A stretch of DNA of 64,000 nucleotides from contig NZ_JAJAVD010000001.1 in the NCBI RefSeq assembly GCF_020532705.1, forward strand, positions 1,736,001 to 1,800,000. Reading direction: 5' to 3'. The notes beneath the pieces are model-generated. The model was not told the DNA's origin, made no database searches, and worked only from the letters and a program-made list of their open reading frames with translations. Positions 25,624 through 34,848 of the stretch are shown in pieces (within the stretch, counting starts at the first letter, position 1; each line of letters opens with the position of its first letter). Origin of the DNA: Methylobacillus caricis (GTDB taxonomy: Bacteria > Pseudomonadota > Gammaproteobacteria > Burkholderiales > Methylophilaceae). Position numbers and translations under genes: made by a program.

Positions 25624-26805
25624 TCAGGCAAAAGTATCCACCAGGCCCATCACCTTGGCTGCATTGGCCATTACCTGATTGCTGTCATTGCCGGTATCAG
25701 TTGCGCTGGCTGCCGAGGCACCGCTTCCCTGTTGCTGACGCGCATCCTGTTGCCCAGAACGCACATTGGCCTGGCCCAACTGCAGGCCGGACTGGCTCAT
25801 CATATCGCGCAGGTTGGCCATACCGTCCTCCAGTGCACGACGCACATCTGCCTGGTCAGACAGAAATGTGGTGTCTGCCTGGTTATTATGAACATGGATC
25901 ACGACCTGTAACGGACCAAGGTCAGGTGGGTTCAGTGTGAGCGAGGCAGTCTGCTCACCACCAGCAGCCATCCATACCACCTTCTGCCCGATGGCCTGGT
26001 TCCATCCAGCCTGACCGAATGGCACCGCAATCTGCGTACTCCGCATATCTACAGCTCCAGCCTGGGATTGAGGTGTAATCGCTTGCGTGACGGGATTAGC
26101 TAACGCGGGTGCCTGTACATTGACCCGGGCCAGCGCATCCGCAAACTGGTCGCCATCTTGAGCGTGATCAAGCACAGGCGCGGCAACCAATTGAGACTCC
26201 GGCACTGTCTTTGCCGCTTTTTCAAAAGGAACACCAGCCTCTGCCTTGCCAATCAATTCTTTTTTTATGGCATCTTTGTCAAACAGTAAGTCCCTCTTGC
26301 TATTCAGCCCTGGCTCTTCCTCAGGAATATCTGCCGTCACAGGCTGTTTTTTAGCCTCAGGTGTTACCGGTACAACCGAAACCATCTCTGCATTTTCTTT
26401 CACAGGCGGCATCACTTGTGTCATCGCCTGCTGAAGTACCAGGTTTTCCTCTTCGCTTTTTTGATCAAATACGGCTACATCCACATCAATGCCAATATCA
26501 TCTTCAGCTGCTGTTGCCTCTGCAACCGGATTGATATCCAATGGCAACGTGTCAGATGCTCCCTGCGACTCCCCTGGTTTTACAATCAATTGCTGACGTT
26601 GACGCTGCACCGCTTGCTCGCTGGCATTTTGATGTTGCGCAGCCTCGCTTGCCTCCCGCTTTGCCTGTTTGGCCAGCATGCGCTGGAACTCTGAGGTTTC
26701 CCCGTTGACGGGCTGACTGCTCTTTTTCGTCGCAGCGGCAGTTGCAGCAGCATTATTGATGACTGCCTGATTGGCTGAGGAGGGAAGTGGGATATTCTGC
26801 ATCAT
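25624..26805 (-). CDS. fliK: Flagellar hook-length control protein FliK
   Basis: FliK is the secreted ruler that measures the hook and triggers the FlhB switch. The 393-residue protein has a low-complexity, Ala/Gln-rich N-terminal part. The C-terminal Flg_hook domain (about 265-355) contains TASLTLNPPDLGPLQVVIHV and ADVRRALEDGMANLRDMMSQ, the core that touches FlhB. It lies directly after fliJ. A second FliK-like gene is found at 33008-34033. Confidence 0.93.
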   Translation of the reverse strand: MMQNIPLPSSANQAVINNAAATAAATKKSSQPVNGETSEFQRMLAKQAKREASEAAQHQNASEQAVQRQRQQLIVKPGESQGASDTLPLDINPVAEATAAEDDIGIDVDVAVFDQKSEEENLVLQQAMTQVMPPVKENAEMVSVVPVTPEAKKQPVTADIPEEEPGLNSKRDLLFDKDAIKKELIGKAEAGVPFEKAAKTVPESQLVAAPVLDHAQDGDQFADALARVNVQAPALANPVTQAITPQSQAGAVDMRSTQIAVPFGQAGWNQAIGQKVVWMAAGGEQTASLTLNPPDLGPLQVVIHVHNNQADTTFLSDQADVRRALEDGMANLRDMMSQSGLQLGQANVRSGQQDARQQQGSGASAASATDTGNDSNQVMANAAKVMGLVDTFA

Positions 26806-26820
26806 ATTTTCCTTGGCCGA

Positions 26821-27273
26821 TTATTGTCGGGTATTGTTCCTACTGGCACGCATGGCGTACTCATCCATCATCTTCTGGTCTTTTTTCAACTCTGCCAGCT
26901 GTACCCGCTTTTCAGCGCGCTCCAGCAGAACATCGTAAGACATTTTCTTTTTCTGGCATTCCTGCCACTCCTGCTTGCGCAAGTGGCAAACATGGCGCAC
27001 CCGCTCCACACTTTCGGTCTGGCTCACTATCGCCTGGGACAACTTGCCGAGAAAATTCTGGTAATTCTGGTAAACCTCTGCGGTTATGCCATTAGTCATG
27101 GCATTATCACGTTGGCTGGCATAATCAGCACGGTACTGCATCAGGATTGCCAGGCTTTTTTCAACTTCGGCCAACTGCCTGTTGGCCTCGCCCAAGCGCT
27201 CCGCCGCTGCATCCACGTCTTTTTCTGCTAAATCCTGCAAGGTATTCAGCACTACTGTTTTTTGGCTAGACAT
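26821..27273 (-). CDS. fliJ: Flagellar export protein FliJ
   Basis: FliJ is the coiled-coil stalk of the export ATPase, analogous to the gamma subunit of F1, and links FliI to FlhA. The 150-residue product is almost entirely helical and charged, with LNTLQDLAEKDVDAAAERLG near the start and a long second helix. GGGGAG precedes the ATG by 6 bases. It lies between fliI and fliK, as usual. Assignment rests on size, coiled-coil pattern and position. Confidence 0.93.
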   Translation of the reverse strand: MSSQKTVVLNTLQDLAEKDVDAAAERLGEANRQLAEVEKSLAILMQYRADYASQRDNAMTNGITAEVYQNYQNFLGKLSQAIVSQTESVERVRHVCHLRKQEWQECQKKKMSYDVLLERAEKRVQLAELKKDQKMMDEYAMRASRNNTRQ

Positions 27274-27309
27274 GCATTACTCCCCTAATTGCACTCATAG
27301 TCTCAATCA

Positions 27310-28728
27310 TTAATGCACAACGCCATTATCAACCAGATTGGCAAGCGCATTCACACTATCGCCCCAAGCCGCCGACTCCGCAATATCCTGCTGTAAAAAG
27401 GCTTCTATGGCCTCATGCCTGAGTATTGCCTCATCCAGTACCGGATCACTGCCTGCCTCATAGGCCCCGACATTGATCAAATCCTGGTTGCGGGTATAGC
27501 GCGAATTCAGTTGCTTCAATTTGCGTGCATTCTTCTGATGTTCTGCAGACGTAATATTATGCATGGCACGGCTGATGGACTGTTCGATGTCGATAGCCGG
27601 ATAGTGTCCGCTCTCCGCAAGGCTTCGGCTCAATACGATATGGCCATCCAGGATGGCTCGCGCAGAATCGGCAATGGGATCTTGCTGGTCATCACCTTCA
27701 GTCAGAACAGTGTAAAAGGCGGTGATTGAACCCTCCCCTGGCTTGCCATTGCCGGCACGCTCCACCAATGCTGGCAATTTGGCAAACACCGAAGGCGGAT
27801 AACCCTTGGTTGCTGGTGGCTCGCCAATGGCAAGCGCAATTTCACGCTGAGCCATGGCATAACGGGTCAGTGAATCCATGATCAACAAGACGTTCTTGCC
27901 TTCATTGCGGAAATATTCAGCAATGGCCGTGGCATAACTTGCGCCCTGCAAACGCATCAAGGCCGGAACATCCGCGGGGGCGGCCACTACCACAGACCTT
28001 GCCAGTCCTTCCGGCCCCAGGATCTGCTCAATAAATTCTTTCACTTCGCGGCCGCGCTCACCGATCAACCCAACGACAATCACATCCGCCGTGGTATAGC
28101 GCGCCATCATGCCCAACAATACACTCTTGCCGACACCTGAACCGGCAAATAGCCCCATGCGCTGGCCACGTCCCACTGTCAGCATGCTATTGATGGCCCG
28201 CACACCAACATCAAGCACATCTTCAATCGGTGCCCTCGACAAAGGATTGAGAGGTCGCGTATTTAATGGAACGCTATTTTCATTACTGAGGGGACCGAGA
28301 TCATCCAATGGCCGGCCCCCACCATCCACCACGCGGCCAAGCAAGGCATCGCCTACAGGCAAATGCCTTGCACGATCAATGGCGCGGCGTCTTGGATGCT
28401 TGGCCTGGTTAGGCTTGGGCAGGGCTTCAGCAACTTCCATGGCAAATACCTTGGCTCCCGGAGTAACGCCATCCACACCGCTTTGGGGCATCAGCAGCAT
28501 GCGTTCGCCATCAAATCCCACAACTTCCGCCTCAACACGACGCCCTTCGGCCAAGGGCACATAACAGGCGCTACCAATCGGCAACTTGATGCCTACAGCC
28601 TCCATCACCAGCCCTGTCAGTTTGGTAATACGTCCAGAGACTTCCAACGGCTCAACAATTTCCAGCAACTCCCTGCAATCGCGCAGATAGTCTTTCCAAC
28701 CCTGTTGATGGAGTTGTGCACTGCTCAT
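27310..28728 (-). CDS. fliI: Flagellum-specific ATPase FliI
   Basis: FliI is the hexameric ATPase that unloads chaperones and feeds substrates to the export gate. The product is 472 residues. The P-loop [11 protein letters not shown] is at about residues 193-203, the Walker B segment reads [20 protein letters not shown], and the FliI-family block [18 protein letters not shown] follows. The frame has an earlier ATG at 28743. The ATG at 28728 overlaps the fliH stop as ATGA and is the more likely start. Confidence 0.96.
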   Translation of the reverse strand: MSSAQLHQQGWKDYLRDCRELLEIVEPLEVSGRITKLTGLVMEAVGIKLPIGSACYVPLAEGRRVEAEVVGFDGERMLLMPQSGVDGVTPGAKVFAMEVAEALPKPNQAKHPRRRAIDRARHLPVGDALLGRVVDGGGRPLDDLGPLSNENSVPLNTRPLNPLSRAPIEDVLDVGVRAINSMLTVGRGQRMGLFAGSGVGKSVLLGMMARYTTADVIVVGLIGERGREVKEFIEQILGPEGLARSVVVAAPADVPALMRLQGASYATAIAEYFRNEGKNVLLIMDSLTRYAMAQREIALAIGEPPATKGYPPSVFAKLPALVERAGNGKPGEGSITAFYTVLTEGDDQQDPIADSARAILDGHIVLSRSLAESGHYPAIDIEQSISRAMHNITSAEHQKNARKLKQLNSRYTRNQDLINVGAYEAGSDPVLDEAILRHEAIEAFLQQDIAESAAWGDSVNALANLVDNGVVH

Positions 28729-29387
28729 GGCTGCTCTGCCCAATCATTGTGTTGGGCCAATGCATCGCAAATCCGTTTCCACCGGGTAACATTGCTTGCA
28801 TCAATCTGGTTGTCGCCTGTTTCCACCATGCAGCCGCCACGCTCTATGCTGGCATCTTCCTGGATCTGCCATGTCGTGTCCGCCATATCTTCACGAATGT
28901 ATTTTTTCACAACGGCGGCATCTTCAGGATTGACTATCAATCTCGCAGGCTTTTGCACGGTAGATAAGTAATAGATCGACTCCTGCACAATGGGAAGAAT
29001 CACGGAGTTATCCACTTGCAGCCGGTTCTTGATCATGGCCTTGGCAATGTCCAGAGCCAAGGCCAGCAACTGCTCTGAAATGGCTTCATTACTGGTCTTT
29101 ATGGCTTCAGTGAAACTGTCCAGCACTGCATGCAGCCTTTCCTGGTCTTGCCTGGCTTGGGCTTTTGCATCCTCCATGCCAGCGTCAAAACCCTGCTGCA
29201 AACCGATTTTATAGCCTTCTCGCTTGGCATTTTCCAGTTCTGCCGCCAGTCGCTCTGTCTTCTGATCTTCACTTTCCTGCACTTGCACGGCAGGTTGACT
29301 GACCTCCTGGTCAGGATCTGAGAAAGATGCCATTTCCCACCGCTGATAAGCAGTCTGTTGCTCCTTGGGAATGACCACATTAGACAT
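28725..29387 (-). CDS. fliH: Flagellar export ATPase regulator FliH
   Basis: FliH is the peripheral-stalk protein that binds and inhibits FliI. The 220-residue product has a variable acidic N terminus and a glycine-spaced helical region ([20 protein letters not shown], about 52-71; GxxxG repeats are characteristic). The C-terminal half resembles the delta subunit of ATP synthases ([20 protein letters not shown]). The ATG at 29387 lies at better distance from GGGAGAAG than the one at 29393. It overlaps the end of fliG. Confidence 0.92.
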   Translation of the reverse strand: MSNVVIPKEQQTAYQRWEMASFSDPDQEVSQPAVQVQESEDQKTERLAAELENAKREGYKIGLQQGFDAGMEDAKAQARQDQERLHAVLDSFTEAIKTSNEAISEQLLALALDIAKAMIKNRLQVDNSVILPIVQESIYYLSTVQKPARLIVNPEDAAVVKKYIREDMADTTWQIQEDASIERGGCMVETGDNQIDASNVTRWKRICDALAQHNDWAEQP

Positions 29388-30375
29388 ATGCATCTTCTCC
29401 CTTGCTGCCTAGCATGATCTGCCCTTCGTCCGCCAGTCTGCGAATGGTCTGCAATATCAGTTTCTGCTGCGCCTCAACCTCAGACAACTTGACCGGCCCC
29501 TTGCTTTCAAGATCTTCTTTCATCATCTCGGCAGCACGGCTGGACATATTCCTGAATATCTTCTCACGCAGCTCTTCAGTTGTGCCTTTGAGCGCCACAA
29601 TCAGTGTTTCGGACTGGACCTCGCGCAACATGATCTGGATACCCTTGTCGTCAATCTCCATGATATTGTCAAAGACGAACATTTCATCCATGATGCGTTG
29701 CGCCATATCGCCGTCATAATTCTTCAGGCCTTCCATGACAGAGCTTTCATTATCTCCGCTCATGTAGTTCATGATTTCAGCGGCCGCTTTGACTCCGCCG
29801 ATCTGCTGTTTCTTGATACTTTCATTGCCACTTAACAGCTTGGTCAATACATCGTTCAGCTCCCGCAAGGCTGCAGGCTTGATCCCGTCAAGCGTGGCAA
29901 TGCGCAACATGGCATCCTGACGCAAGCGGTCGGTGAAATAACCAAGAATTTCTGCGGACTGGTCGGGTTCGAGGTGAACGAGAATGGTAGCGATAATCTG
30001 TGGGTGTTCATTTTTGATGAATTCGGCTACGGTCTGCGCATCCATCCATTTGAGGCTCTCGATTCCGCTTGAGTCGCGAGTCTGTAAAATACGGTTCAGC
30101 AGGCCGGAAGCCTTGTCATCGCCCAGGGCCTTGGTCAGGACTGAACGGATATAGTCGTCGGAATCAAGGCCGATAGAAGTATTCTTCTCGGTTTCCTCTA
30201 TAAAAGCAGTCAATACCGACTCTACCTGGTCATGGCCGATCGACTTCATCGACGCCATTGCGCTGCCAAGCTTCTGCACCTCGCGCGGCCCCAGGTATTT
30301 CATGACTTCTGCTGCCTCGTCTTCACCAAGAGCCAGCATCAGTACAGCGCTTTTGACTACCCCATTATCACTCAT
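29380..30375 (-). CDS. fliG: Flagellar motor switch protein FliG
   Basis: FliG is the C-ring protein that contacts the stator. The 331-residue protein has three armadillo-like domains. Recognisable motifs are AVLMLALGEDEAAEVMKYLG in the N domain, the EHPQ motif with KNEHPQIIATILVHLEPDQS in the middle, and the C-terminal torque helix with MSSRAAEMMKEDLESKGPVK, whose charged residues face MotC. The start overlaps the end of fliF by 8 bases. Confidence 0.97.
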   Translation of the reverse strand: MSDNGVVKSAVLMLALGEDEAAEVMKYLGPREVQKLGSAMASMKSIGHDQVESVLTAFIEETEKNTSIGLDSDDYIRSVLTKALGDDKASGLLNRILQTRDSSGIESLKWMDAQTVAEFIKNEHPQIIATILVHLEPDQSAEILGYFTDRLRQDAMLRIATLDGIKPAALRELNDVLTKLLSGNESIKKQQIGGVKAAAEIMNYMSGDNESSVMEGLKNYDGDMAQRIMDEMFVFDNIMEIDDKGIQIMLREVQSETLIVALKGTTEELREKIFRNMSSRAAEMMKEDLESKGPVKLSEVEAQQKLILQTIRRLADEGQIMLGSKGEDAYV

Positions 30376-32107
30376 TGCTATTCACCCAGTTCGTCACGAT
30401 ACTGGCGACCACCTTGGGATTTTCCTTGGCAATCTGCCGTGCAGTTTCAAGGTTTTTCTTGTATCCGCGTTCCGCAGGGCTTCTGGCATCTACTCCTGCT
30501 TCCGCTTCAGTATTTGAAAGACTCACAATGGCATCCTGATCCTCTTCATCGCTTTTCGCAAGCTCAGCGGTTTCTTCAGGTGGCGGGGCCAACTTCCGCA
30601 ACATGGGCTTCATCAACTTCCGATAAAGCAGGAACAGCACCAGCAGGCCTATGCCCATCTTCAGCCATTCCTTCGCCATTTCAATATTTTCAGGATCTTT
30701 CCATAAAGGTATTTCCGGAAAGGCCTCAGTCATATCCGGCATAAAGGAGCTGTTCACCACGCTCAAGGAGTCGCCTCTGTCTGCATTGAATCCCATCGCC
30801 TGTTTGGCCAGATCACTGATCTCCTTCTTTTCATCCTCAGTCAATGGACGGCTGGTCACCTTGCCCTTGGCGTCAATGACCTGCTTGTGATTAACCACTA
30901 CTGCTACAGTCAGGCGCTTGATCCCGCCCATGGGCTGCTGCTGATAACGTACAGTCTTATCCAGCTCATAATTGGTCATCATGTTCTTTTCAGAATTCAT
31001 GATCGGCGTAGTCACTGTGGTGCCGGGAGGTGTCGTAGTCGTAGTCGTGACAACATTGGCATTGGTTGTCGTAGTCGGTGCATCGGCAGCAGGCGCAGGG
31101 GTAGTGATAGGTGCAGTTGCAGGCACAGGTGGCTGATTGGTCAATGCCCCAGGCACGCCGCCGCTTCCCTGGCCAGGCAGGGTTTGCGCCTCGCTGGTCT
31201 GGGTACTCCTGACACTGGCACTATCAGGTGTCTGATTGGGCTTATAGCTTTCTGCCGCTTGCTCTACAGTGGAAAAATCAATCTCGGCGCTAGCTTCAGC
31301 ATGCACATTCTTGGCACCCACCAGTGGCGCAATAATCGACTCCACCCGCTTCACTATATTCTGCTGCAGATCATCCACATATTTAATCTGGGTAGCGTCA
31401 AGGCTGCCCAGGCCTTTATCCTTGCCATTATCAGAGAGCAAGCTGCCATTCTGGTCAACCACAGTGACATTGGACACTGGCAAATCCGGTACGCTGCTGG
31501 CAACCAAATGCACAATGGCGCTCACCTGGCGCTGATCTAGCGCCCGGCCAGGATGCAGGTTTAACATCACCGATGCAGTAGGTTTCTGCTGATCGCGGGT
31601 AAAGACAGTGGCCTTGGGCATGGCCAGATGAATGCGCGCAGCCTGAACTGCGCCTATCGATTGAATCGTACGCTCCAGCTCACCTTCCAGACCACGCTGG
31701 AAATTGACCTGTTCAACAAACTGGGAAACACCGAATTTCTGATTTTCCAGCAACTCGAAACCGATATTGCCGCCTTTGGGCAATCCCTGGGAGGCAAGTT
31801 TCAGACGTACATCATGCACATTGGTGGCAGGCACCAGGATGGCACTTCCACCGTCAGCGATCTTGTAAGGGATGTTCATTTGTTCCAGTGCGGCAACAAT
31901 AGCCCCGCCATCCTTGTCGGAATAACTGGAAAACAGCACACGATACTCAGGCTTCTGGCTCCATAGCCAGAATACTGTCATTACTGCAATCACAGCCGCA
32001 ATACCCAGCACCAGCAACAACTTGTTTCCCAATGGGGACTTGAAGTTGAAAAAACTCTGATTTGCTGGGGCTTCTGGGGCTAATGCCGCATCGTTGGCTG
32101 CTGCCAT
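30368..32107 (-). CDS. fliF: MS-ring protein FliF
   Basis: FliF forms the MS ring on which the flagellum is built. The 579-residue protein has a transmembrane helix at about 31-50, then ring-building motifs with EYRVLFSSYSDKDGGAIVAA and RGLEGELERTIQSIGAVQAA. A Pro/Thr-rich variable segment covers about 320-370. A second transmembrane helix lies at about 480-500 (MGIGLLVLFLLYRKLMKPML), followed by a C-terminal FliG-binding tail (ETARQIAKENPKVVASIVTN). It heads the minus-strand fliF-K run, divergent from fliE. Confidence 0.97.
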   Translation of the reverse strand: MAAANDAALAPEAPANQSFFNFKSPLGNKLLLVLGIAAVIAVMTVFWLWSQKPEYRVLFSSYSDKDGGAIVAALEQMNIPYKIADGGSAILVPATNVHDVRLKLASQGLPKGGNIGFELLENQKFGVSQFVEQVNFQRGLEGELERTIQSIGAVQAARIHLAMPKATVFTRDQQKPTASVMLNLHPGRALDQRQVSAIVHLVASSVPDLPVSNVTVVDQNGSLLSDNGKDKGLGSLDATQIKYVDDLQQNIVKRVESIIAPLVGAKNVHAEASAEIDFSTVEQAAESYKPNQTPDSASVRSTQTSEAQTLPGQGSGGVPGALTNQPPVPATAPITTPAPAADAPTTTTNANVVTTTTTTPPGTTVTTPIMNSEKNMMTNYELDKTVRYQQQPMGGIKRLTVAVVVNHKQVIDAKGKVTSRPLTEDEKKEISDLAKQAMGFNADRGDSLSVVNSSFMPDMTEAFPEIPLWKDPENIEMAKEWLKMGIGLLVLFLLYRKLMKPMLRKLAPPPEETAELAKSDEEDQDAIVSLSNTEAEAGVDARSPAERGYKKNLETARQIAKENPKVVASIVTNWVNSNE

Positions 32108-32255
32108 GGTCCTTCTCCTAAATCCTATGGCTGATTACAAGGTTTTGATACCGCTTTATCACTGCGATGCCATTATCACGATCTCAACACAAATCTAATC
32201 AGCGGAATAACGCGCTTTTTTATGCCTTATTCATCAAGATAAGGAGTTTGCCTAC

Positions 32256-32315
32256 ATGCTAACCTGCTGTCATCTTGAAATGAGTGCAGACGTCACCTGC
32301 AGTATAAGGAGATAG
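32256..32315 (+). CDS. Possible 19-codon leader ORF before fliE
   Basis: An AAGGAG at 32240-32245 is followed 10 bases later by an ATG opening a 19-codon frame (MLTCCHLEMSADVTCSIRR). The frame ends in TAG two bases before the fliE ATG and covers the fliE ribosome-binding site at 32306-32311. Ribosomes reading it would end on the fliE start, so it could couple or dampen fliE translation. I know of no such described leader. A chance frame of this length is quite possible. Confidence 0.25.
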   Translation: MLTCCHLEMSADVTCSIRR

Positions 32316-32317
32316 CC

Positions 32318-32683
32318 ATGAAAACCTCAGCCATTGATTCAGGCAGGATCGAGTCCATGCTGGCCCAGCTGAAAGCCGCAGCCCAGAAGCCATCAGCAGA
32401 AACGGCAATCAAGGGCCTGGCTGGCAATAATCCCGTTGGAAAAACAGAAGCTACAGGTCGGGTTGATTTTGCCGAAGTGCTCAAATCCTCGTTGAACCAA
32501 GTAAACCAGACTCAAGTCAAGGCTGAAGAACTGGGTAAAAGCTTTGCCATGGGAGATGACAAGGTAAGCTTGTCAGATGTCATGATTGCCGGGCAAAAAG
32601 CCAATATTTCATTGCAGGCAACCATTCAGGTACGTAACAGGCTGGTATCCGCATATCATGACATCATGAATATGCAGGTTTGA
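32318..32683 (+). CDS. fliE: Hook-basal body adaptor FliE
   Basis: FliE joins the MS ring to the proximal rod and is one of the first exported proteins. The 121-residue product has a variable N terminus and the conserved C-terminal half VDFAEVLKSSLNQVNQTQVK, then ALSDVMIAGQKANISLQ-type residues (VSLSDVMIAGQKANISLQAT) and RNRLVSAYHDIMNMQV. AAGGAG lies 6 bases before the ATG. It stands alone on the plus strand, divergent from fliF, with a 210-base shared upstream region in which I see no sigma-28 promoter. Confidence 0.96.
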   Translation: MKTSAIDSGRIESMLAQLKAAAQKPSAETAIKGLAGNNPVGKTEATGRVDFAEVLKSSLNQVNQTQVKAEELGKSFAMGDDKVSLSDVMIAGQKANISLQATIQVRNRLVSAYHDIMNMQV

Positions 32684-32736
32684 GCATACCAGTCATTGCA
32701 CGCCCAGCGTGGCACTGAGTACGAATCGAAAACTAT

Positions 32737-33015
32737 CTAAACAACTTCACCGGATTTCTCCAGCTCCAACCGATATAGCCAGGCAAGGATTTCGGCAATC
32801 GCCTGGTACAACGCGGGGGGAATATGATCATCAAGATCAACTTGCATCAGCAAAGCCAGCAACTCACGGGACTCATGCACAAATACATTGTGCTCCCTGG
32901 CGCGTGCGATGATTTGCTCTGCCACCAATCCCTTACCCTTGGCGACAATTCGCGGGGCAAAATCTCCAGCCTCATAGGCGAGCGCAACGGCCTGTTGTAA
33001 GACAGGATTATTCAT
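32737..33015 (-). CDS. FlhB C-terminal domain-like protein (YlqH/FlhB2 type)
   Basis: The 92-residue product resembles only the cytoplasmic domain of FlhB/YscU exporters: [20 protein letters not shown], then [20 protein letters not shown] and a C-terminal [18 protein letters not shown] that parallels IPQALYAAVAEILAYIFQL in the full FlhB of this window. It has no membrane segments and lacks the NPTH cleavage site. Such stand-alone proteins, called YlqH in Bacillus, usually follow a FliK-like gene, as here, where its start overlaps that gene by 8 bases. In some bacteria they can partly replace the cleaved FlhB C-terminal fragment. Confidence 0.9.
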   Translation of the reverse strand: MNNPVLQQAVALAYEAGDFAPRIVAKGKGLVAEQIIARAREHNVFVHESRELLALLMQVDLDDHIPPALYQAIAEILAWLYRLELEKSGEVV

Positions 33016-34033
33016 CTTGCACCACCGTCAATACATCAAGCACTTGCCCTTGAGTGGTCAACGCCTCGGCTAAAGCTGGCAACGCAGATTGCATCGTTGC
33101 AACTGCATCTGCATCACCGGCAGCAATCCGCACGCGCAAATGTCCTTCGTGCACAAAAATGTTAGCAGTAACATTGCCTAATCCCGGCAACTCCAGCTTG
33201 AGATTACTTGATACAGGAGCATCCTCAGAATTATCAGTGTTGGAAGCATGGCCATCCGCATCCAGTCTCTCCTCATGCAATTGAACTTGCCAGTCCATTT
33301 TCTGCCCAGGCCAGATTTCTCCCTGCCATTGGAAGCGTTGGTTCTCAAGAACAGCCAACTGTTTATTGATCATTGATTCTGCCGCCGCTCCTGGCTGGTT
33401 TTGCGGTTCCTGCATGATGACGCTCAAAGGCAACTTGTTGGCAGCAAACTGCTCAAGATGGGATTCGTAAAATAAACCGGAGTTTACAATGGCACGTTGT
33501 AAATCATGAGCAAGGATGCGGGGCATTTGTGGGGCATGAGTAAGTACCGTCTGGGCTGCCACCGTTTGAGATGTCTCGCCATTGGCCGCCTGGGCAAGCT
33601 GCTGACTAAGGATCCGGGCTCCAGCACTTAATGCCGTAGTAACACCATCATTAGCACTGCCCTGTAGAAGAGGCGTTGCTAGCGGAGAGTTTAAAGGTTT
33701 TGCAACTAAAGCCTCCGCCTGCCCTGCAGACTGTCCCAGCATACGAAAGGTAGGAACAGGATTATCCTGTACATACCTTAGCATCATCTGCTGCCCTATA
33801 TTTGCCTGCTGGCCCAACTCCATTTTGAAGCTGGTCCCTTGAACATCCACCTGAAAAACCCCGGGCTGCAATCGGCTGACTACTTGCGCAAAATAGCTTT
33901 GCCCCTTGACCAGTTGCCCGGCACGAAAATTCTGGTCTTGATTGGTGTTTGCAATTTCCTCGGTCGCCAGTACCGGCGTCACCCTCGCCAGCGGTGCTAT
34001 GCCGGTTGGATCCGAAGATTGCTTGATGATCAT
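33008..34033 (-). CDS. Second FliK-like hook-length control protein
   Basis: The 341-residue protein has a Gln/Ala-rich, probably unfolded N-terminal two thirds. The C-terminal domain (about 260-335) reads [20 protein letters not shown] and then [20 protein letters not shown], which fits the Flg_hook fold of FliK. Together with the following FlhB-like gene it forms a ylqG-ylqH-like pair. Its start overlaps the fliT stop (ATGA). It may tune the substrate switch or be a paralogue with weak activity. It is divergent from the main FliK at 25624-26805. Confidence 0.8.
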   Translation of the reverse strand: MIIKQSSDPTGIAPLARVTPVLATEEIANTNQDQNFRAGQLVKGQSYFAQVVSRLQPGVFQVDVQGTSFKMELGQQANIGQQMMLRYVQDNPVPTFRMLGQSAGQAEALVAKPLNSPLATPLLQGSANDGVTTALSAGARILSQQLAQAANGETSQTVAAQTVLTHAPQMPRILAHDLQRAIVNSGLFYESHLEQFAANKLPLSVIMQEPQNQPGAAAESMINKQLAVLENQRFQWQGEIWPGQKMDWQVQLHEERLDADGHASNTDNSEDAPVSSNLKLELPGLGNVTANIFVHEGHLRVRIAAGDADAVATMQSALPALAEALTTQGQVLDVLTVVQDE

Positions 34034-34371
34034 CTGCTGGGCCGGATGAGCTGCTGGTAGGTGTCAAACATCTGCCTGTTTGCAGCATTATTGCTTAACA
34101 AACCGGAGAGTTTCACCATCCATGGATCAATGATATTTCTGATCTCGCGGTCGGAATCAAGAATTTTCTTGATATGGGCCACCTTGAGTTTTTGTTCTGG
34201 CTCCATCAATGGTTCATCGCACGTGCCTAAACTCACACTCCTGATCCGCTCAGCGCACTCAGCCTCAAGCAAGGCCAATCTCTCCCAGTCATGCTGCTTG
34301 GCAGCATCCAGCATCTGATCGGTAATTTCGACCACTGCAGCATATAAAGACAGGGTGTCCTGAACGCTCAT
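34030..34371 (-). CDS. fliT: Flagellar chaperone FliT
   Basis: FliT is the export chaperone for the filament cap FliD and, in enterics, also a regulator. The 113-residue product is helical throughout, with a [20 protein letters not shown] block and the region [20 protein letters not shown] that matches FliT. It lies 4 bases after fliS in the usual fliD-S-T order. The sequence of the family is weakly conserved, so position counts in the call. Confidence 0.87.
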   Translation of the reverse strand: MSVQDTLSLYAAVVEITDQMLDAAKQHDWERLALLEAECAERIRSVSLGTCDEPLMEPEQKLKVAHIKKILDSDREIRNIIDPWMVKLSGLLSNNAANRQMFDTYQQLIRPSR

Positions 34372-34375
34372 TTAA

Positions 34376-34828
34376 TCAAACCTTAGCAAAATTAGTGTTA
34401 TGTTGCGCAGCTGGATTTCTGGCAGATTGTGTTGCAACAGGATTATTTGCCAATACAACCCAAGCATCATTCAAATCATTCAGCAATCTTACCACCTCTT
34501 CAACAGGCTCAATATCGCGTTTAAGATTGGCCATATACAGCCTATTGCTCATGTAAGCATATAAAGAATCCAGGCTTTCAGCGATTTCGCCGCCGGCATT
34601 TTTATCAAGACTCAAGCGTAAGCCGCTCTCTATGATCATGATGGCTTTGGACAAAGCGGCGCTTTTGCCAGCGATATCCTGTTCGGCAATATGCTTAATC
34701 GCCATATTACATGCCGCTATAGCGCCTTCATACATCATGACAATCAAGCGTGAAGGGTTAGCTGACACAACACCGGTCTCCACTCCCACACGGGCATATT
34801 CATTAACACCAGCATTAAATCCAAACAT
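34376..34828 (-). CDS. fliS: Flagellin chaperone FliS
   Basis: FliS keeps flagellin unfolded for export. The 150-residue protein begins near MFGFNAGVNEYARVGVETGV and contains the family signature PSRLIVMMYEGAIAACNMAI followed by LSKAIMIIESGLRLSLDKNA and SLDSLYAYMSNRLYMANLKR. All four helices of the FliS bundle are represented. It is 20 bases downstream of fliD. Confidence 0.96.
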   Translation of the reverse strand: MFGFNAGVNEYARVGVETGVVSANPSRLIVMMYEGAIAACNMAIKHIAEQDIAGKSAALSKAIMIIESGLRLSLDKNAGGEIAESLDSLYAYMSNRLYMANLKRDIEPVEEVVRLLNDLNDAWVVLANNPVATQSARNPAAQHNTNFAKV

Positions 34829-34848
34829 ACATACTCCTTTTAAATTAA

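Noticed and set aside
30887-31540. 217-codon open frame on the plus strand
   Set aside because: Antisense to fliF; repetitive Arg/Ser/Gly translation reflects the Pro/Thr-rich linker read backwards.
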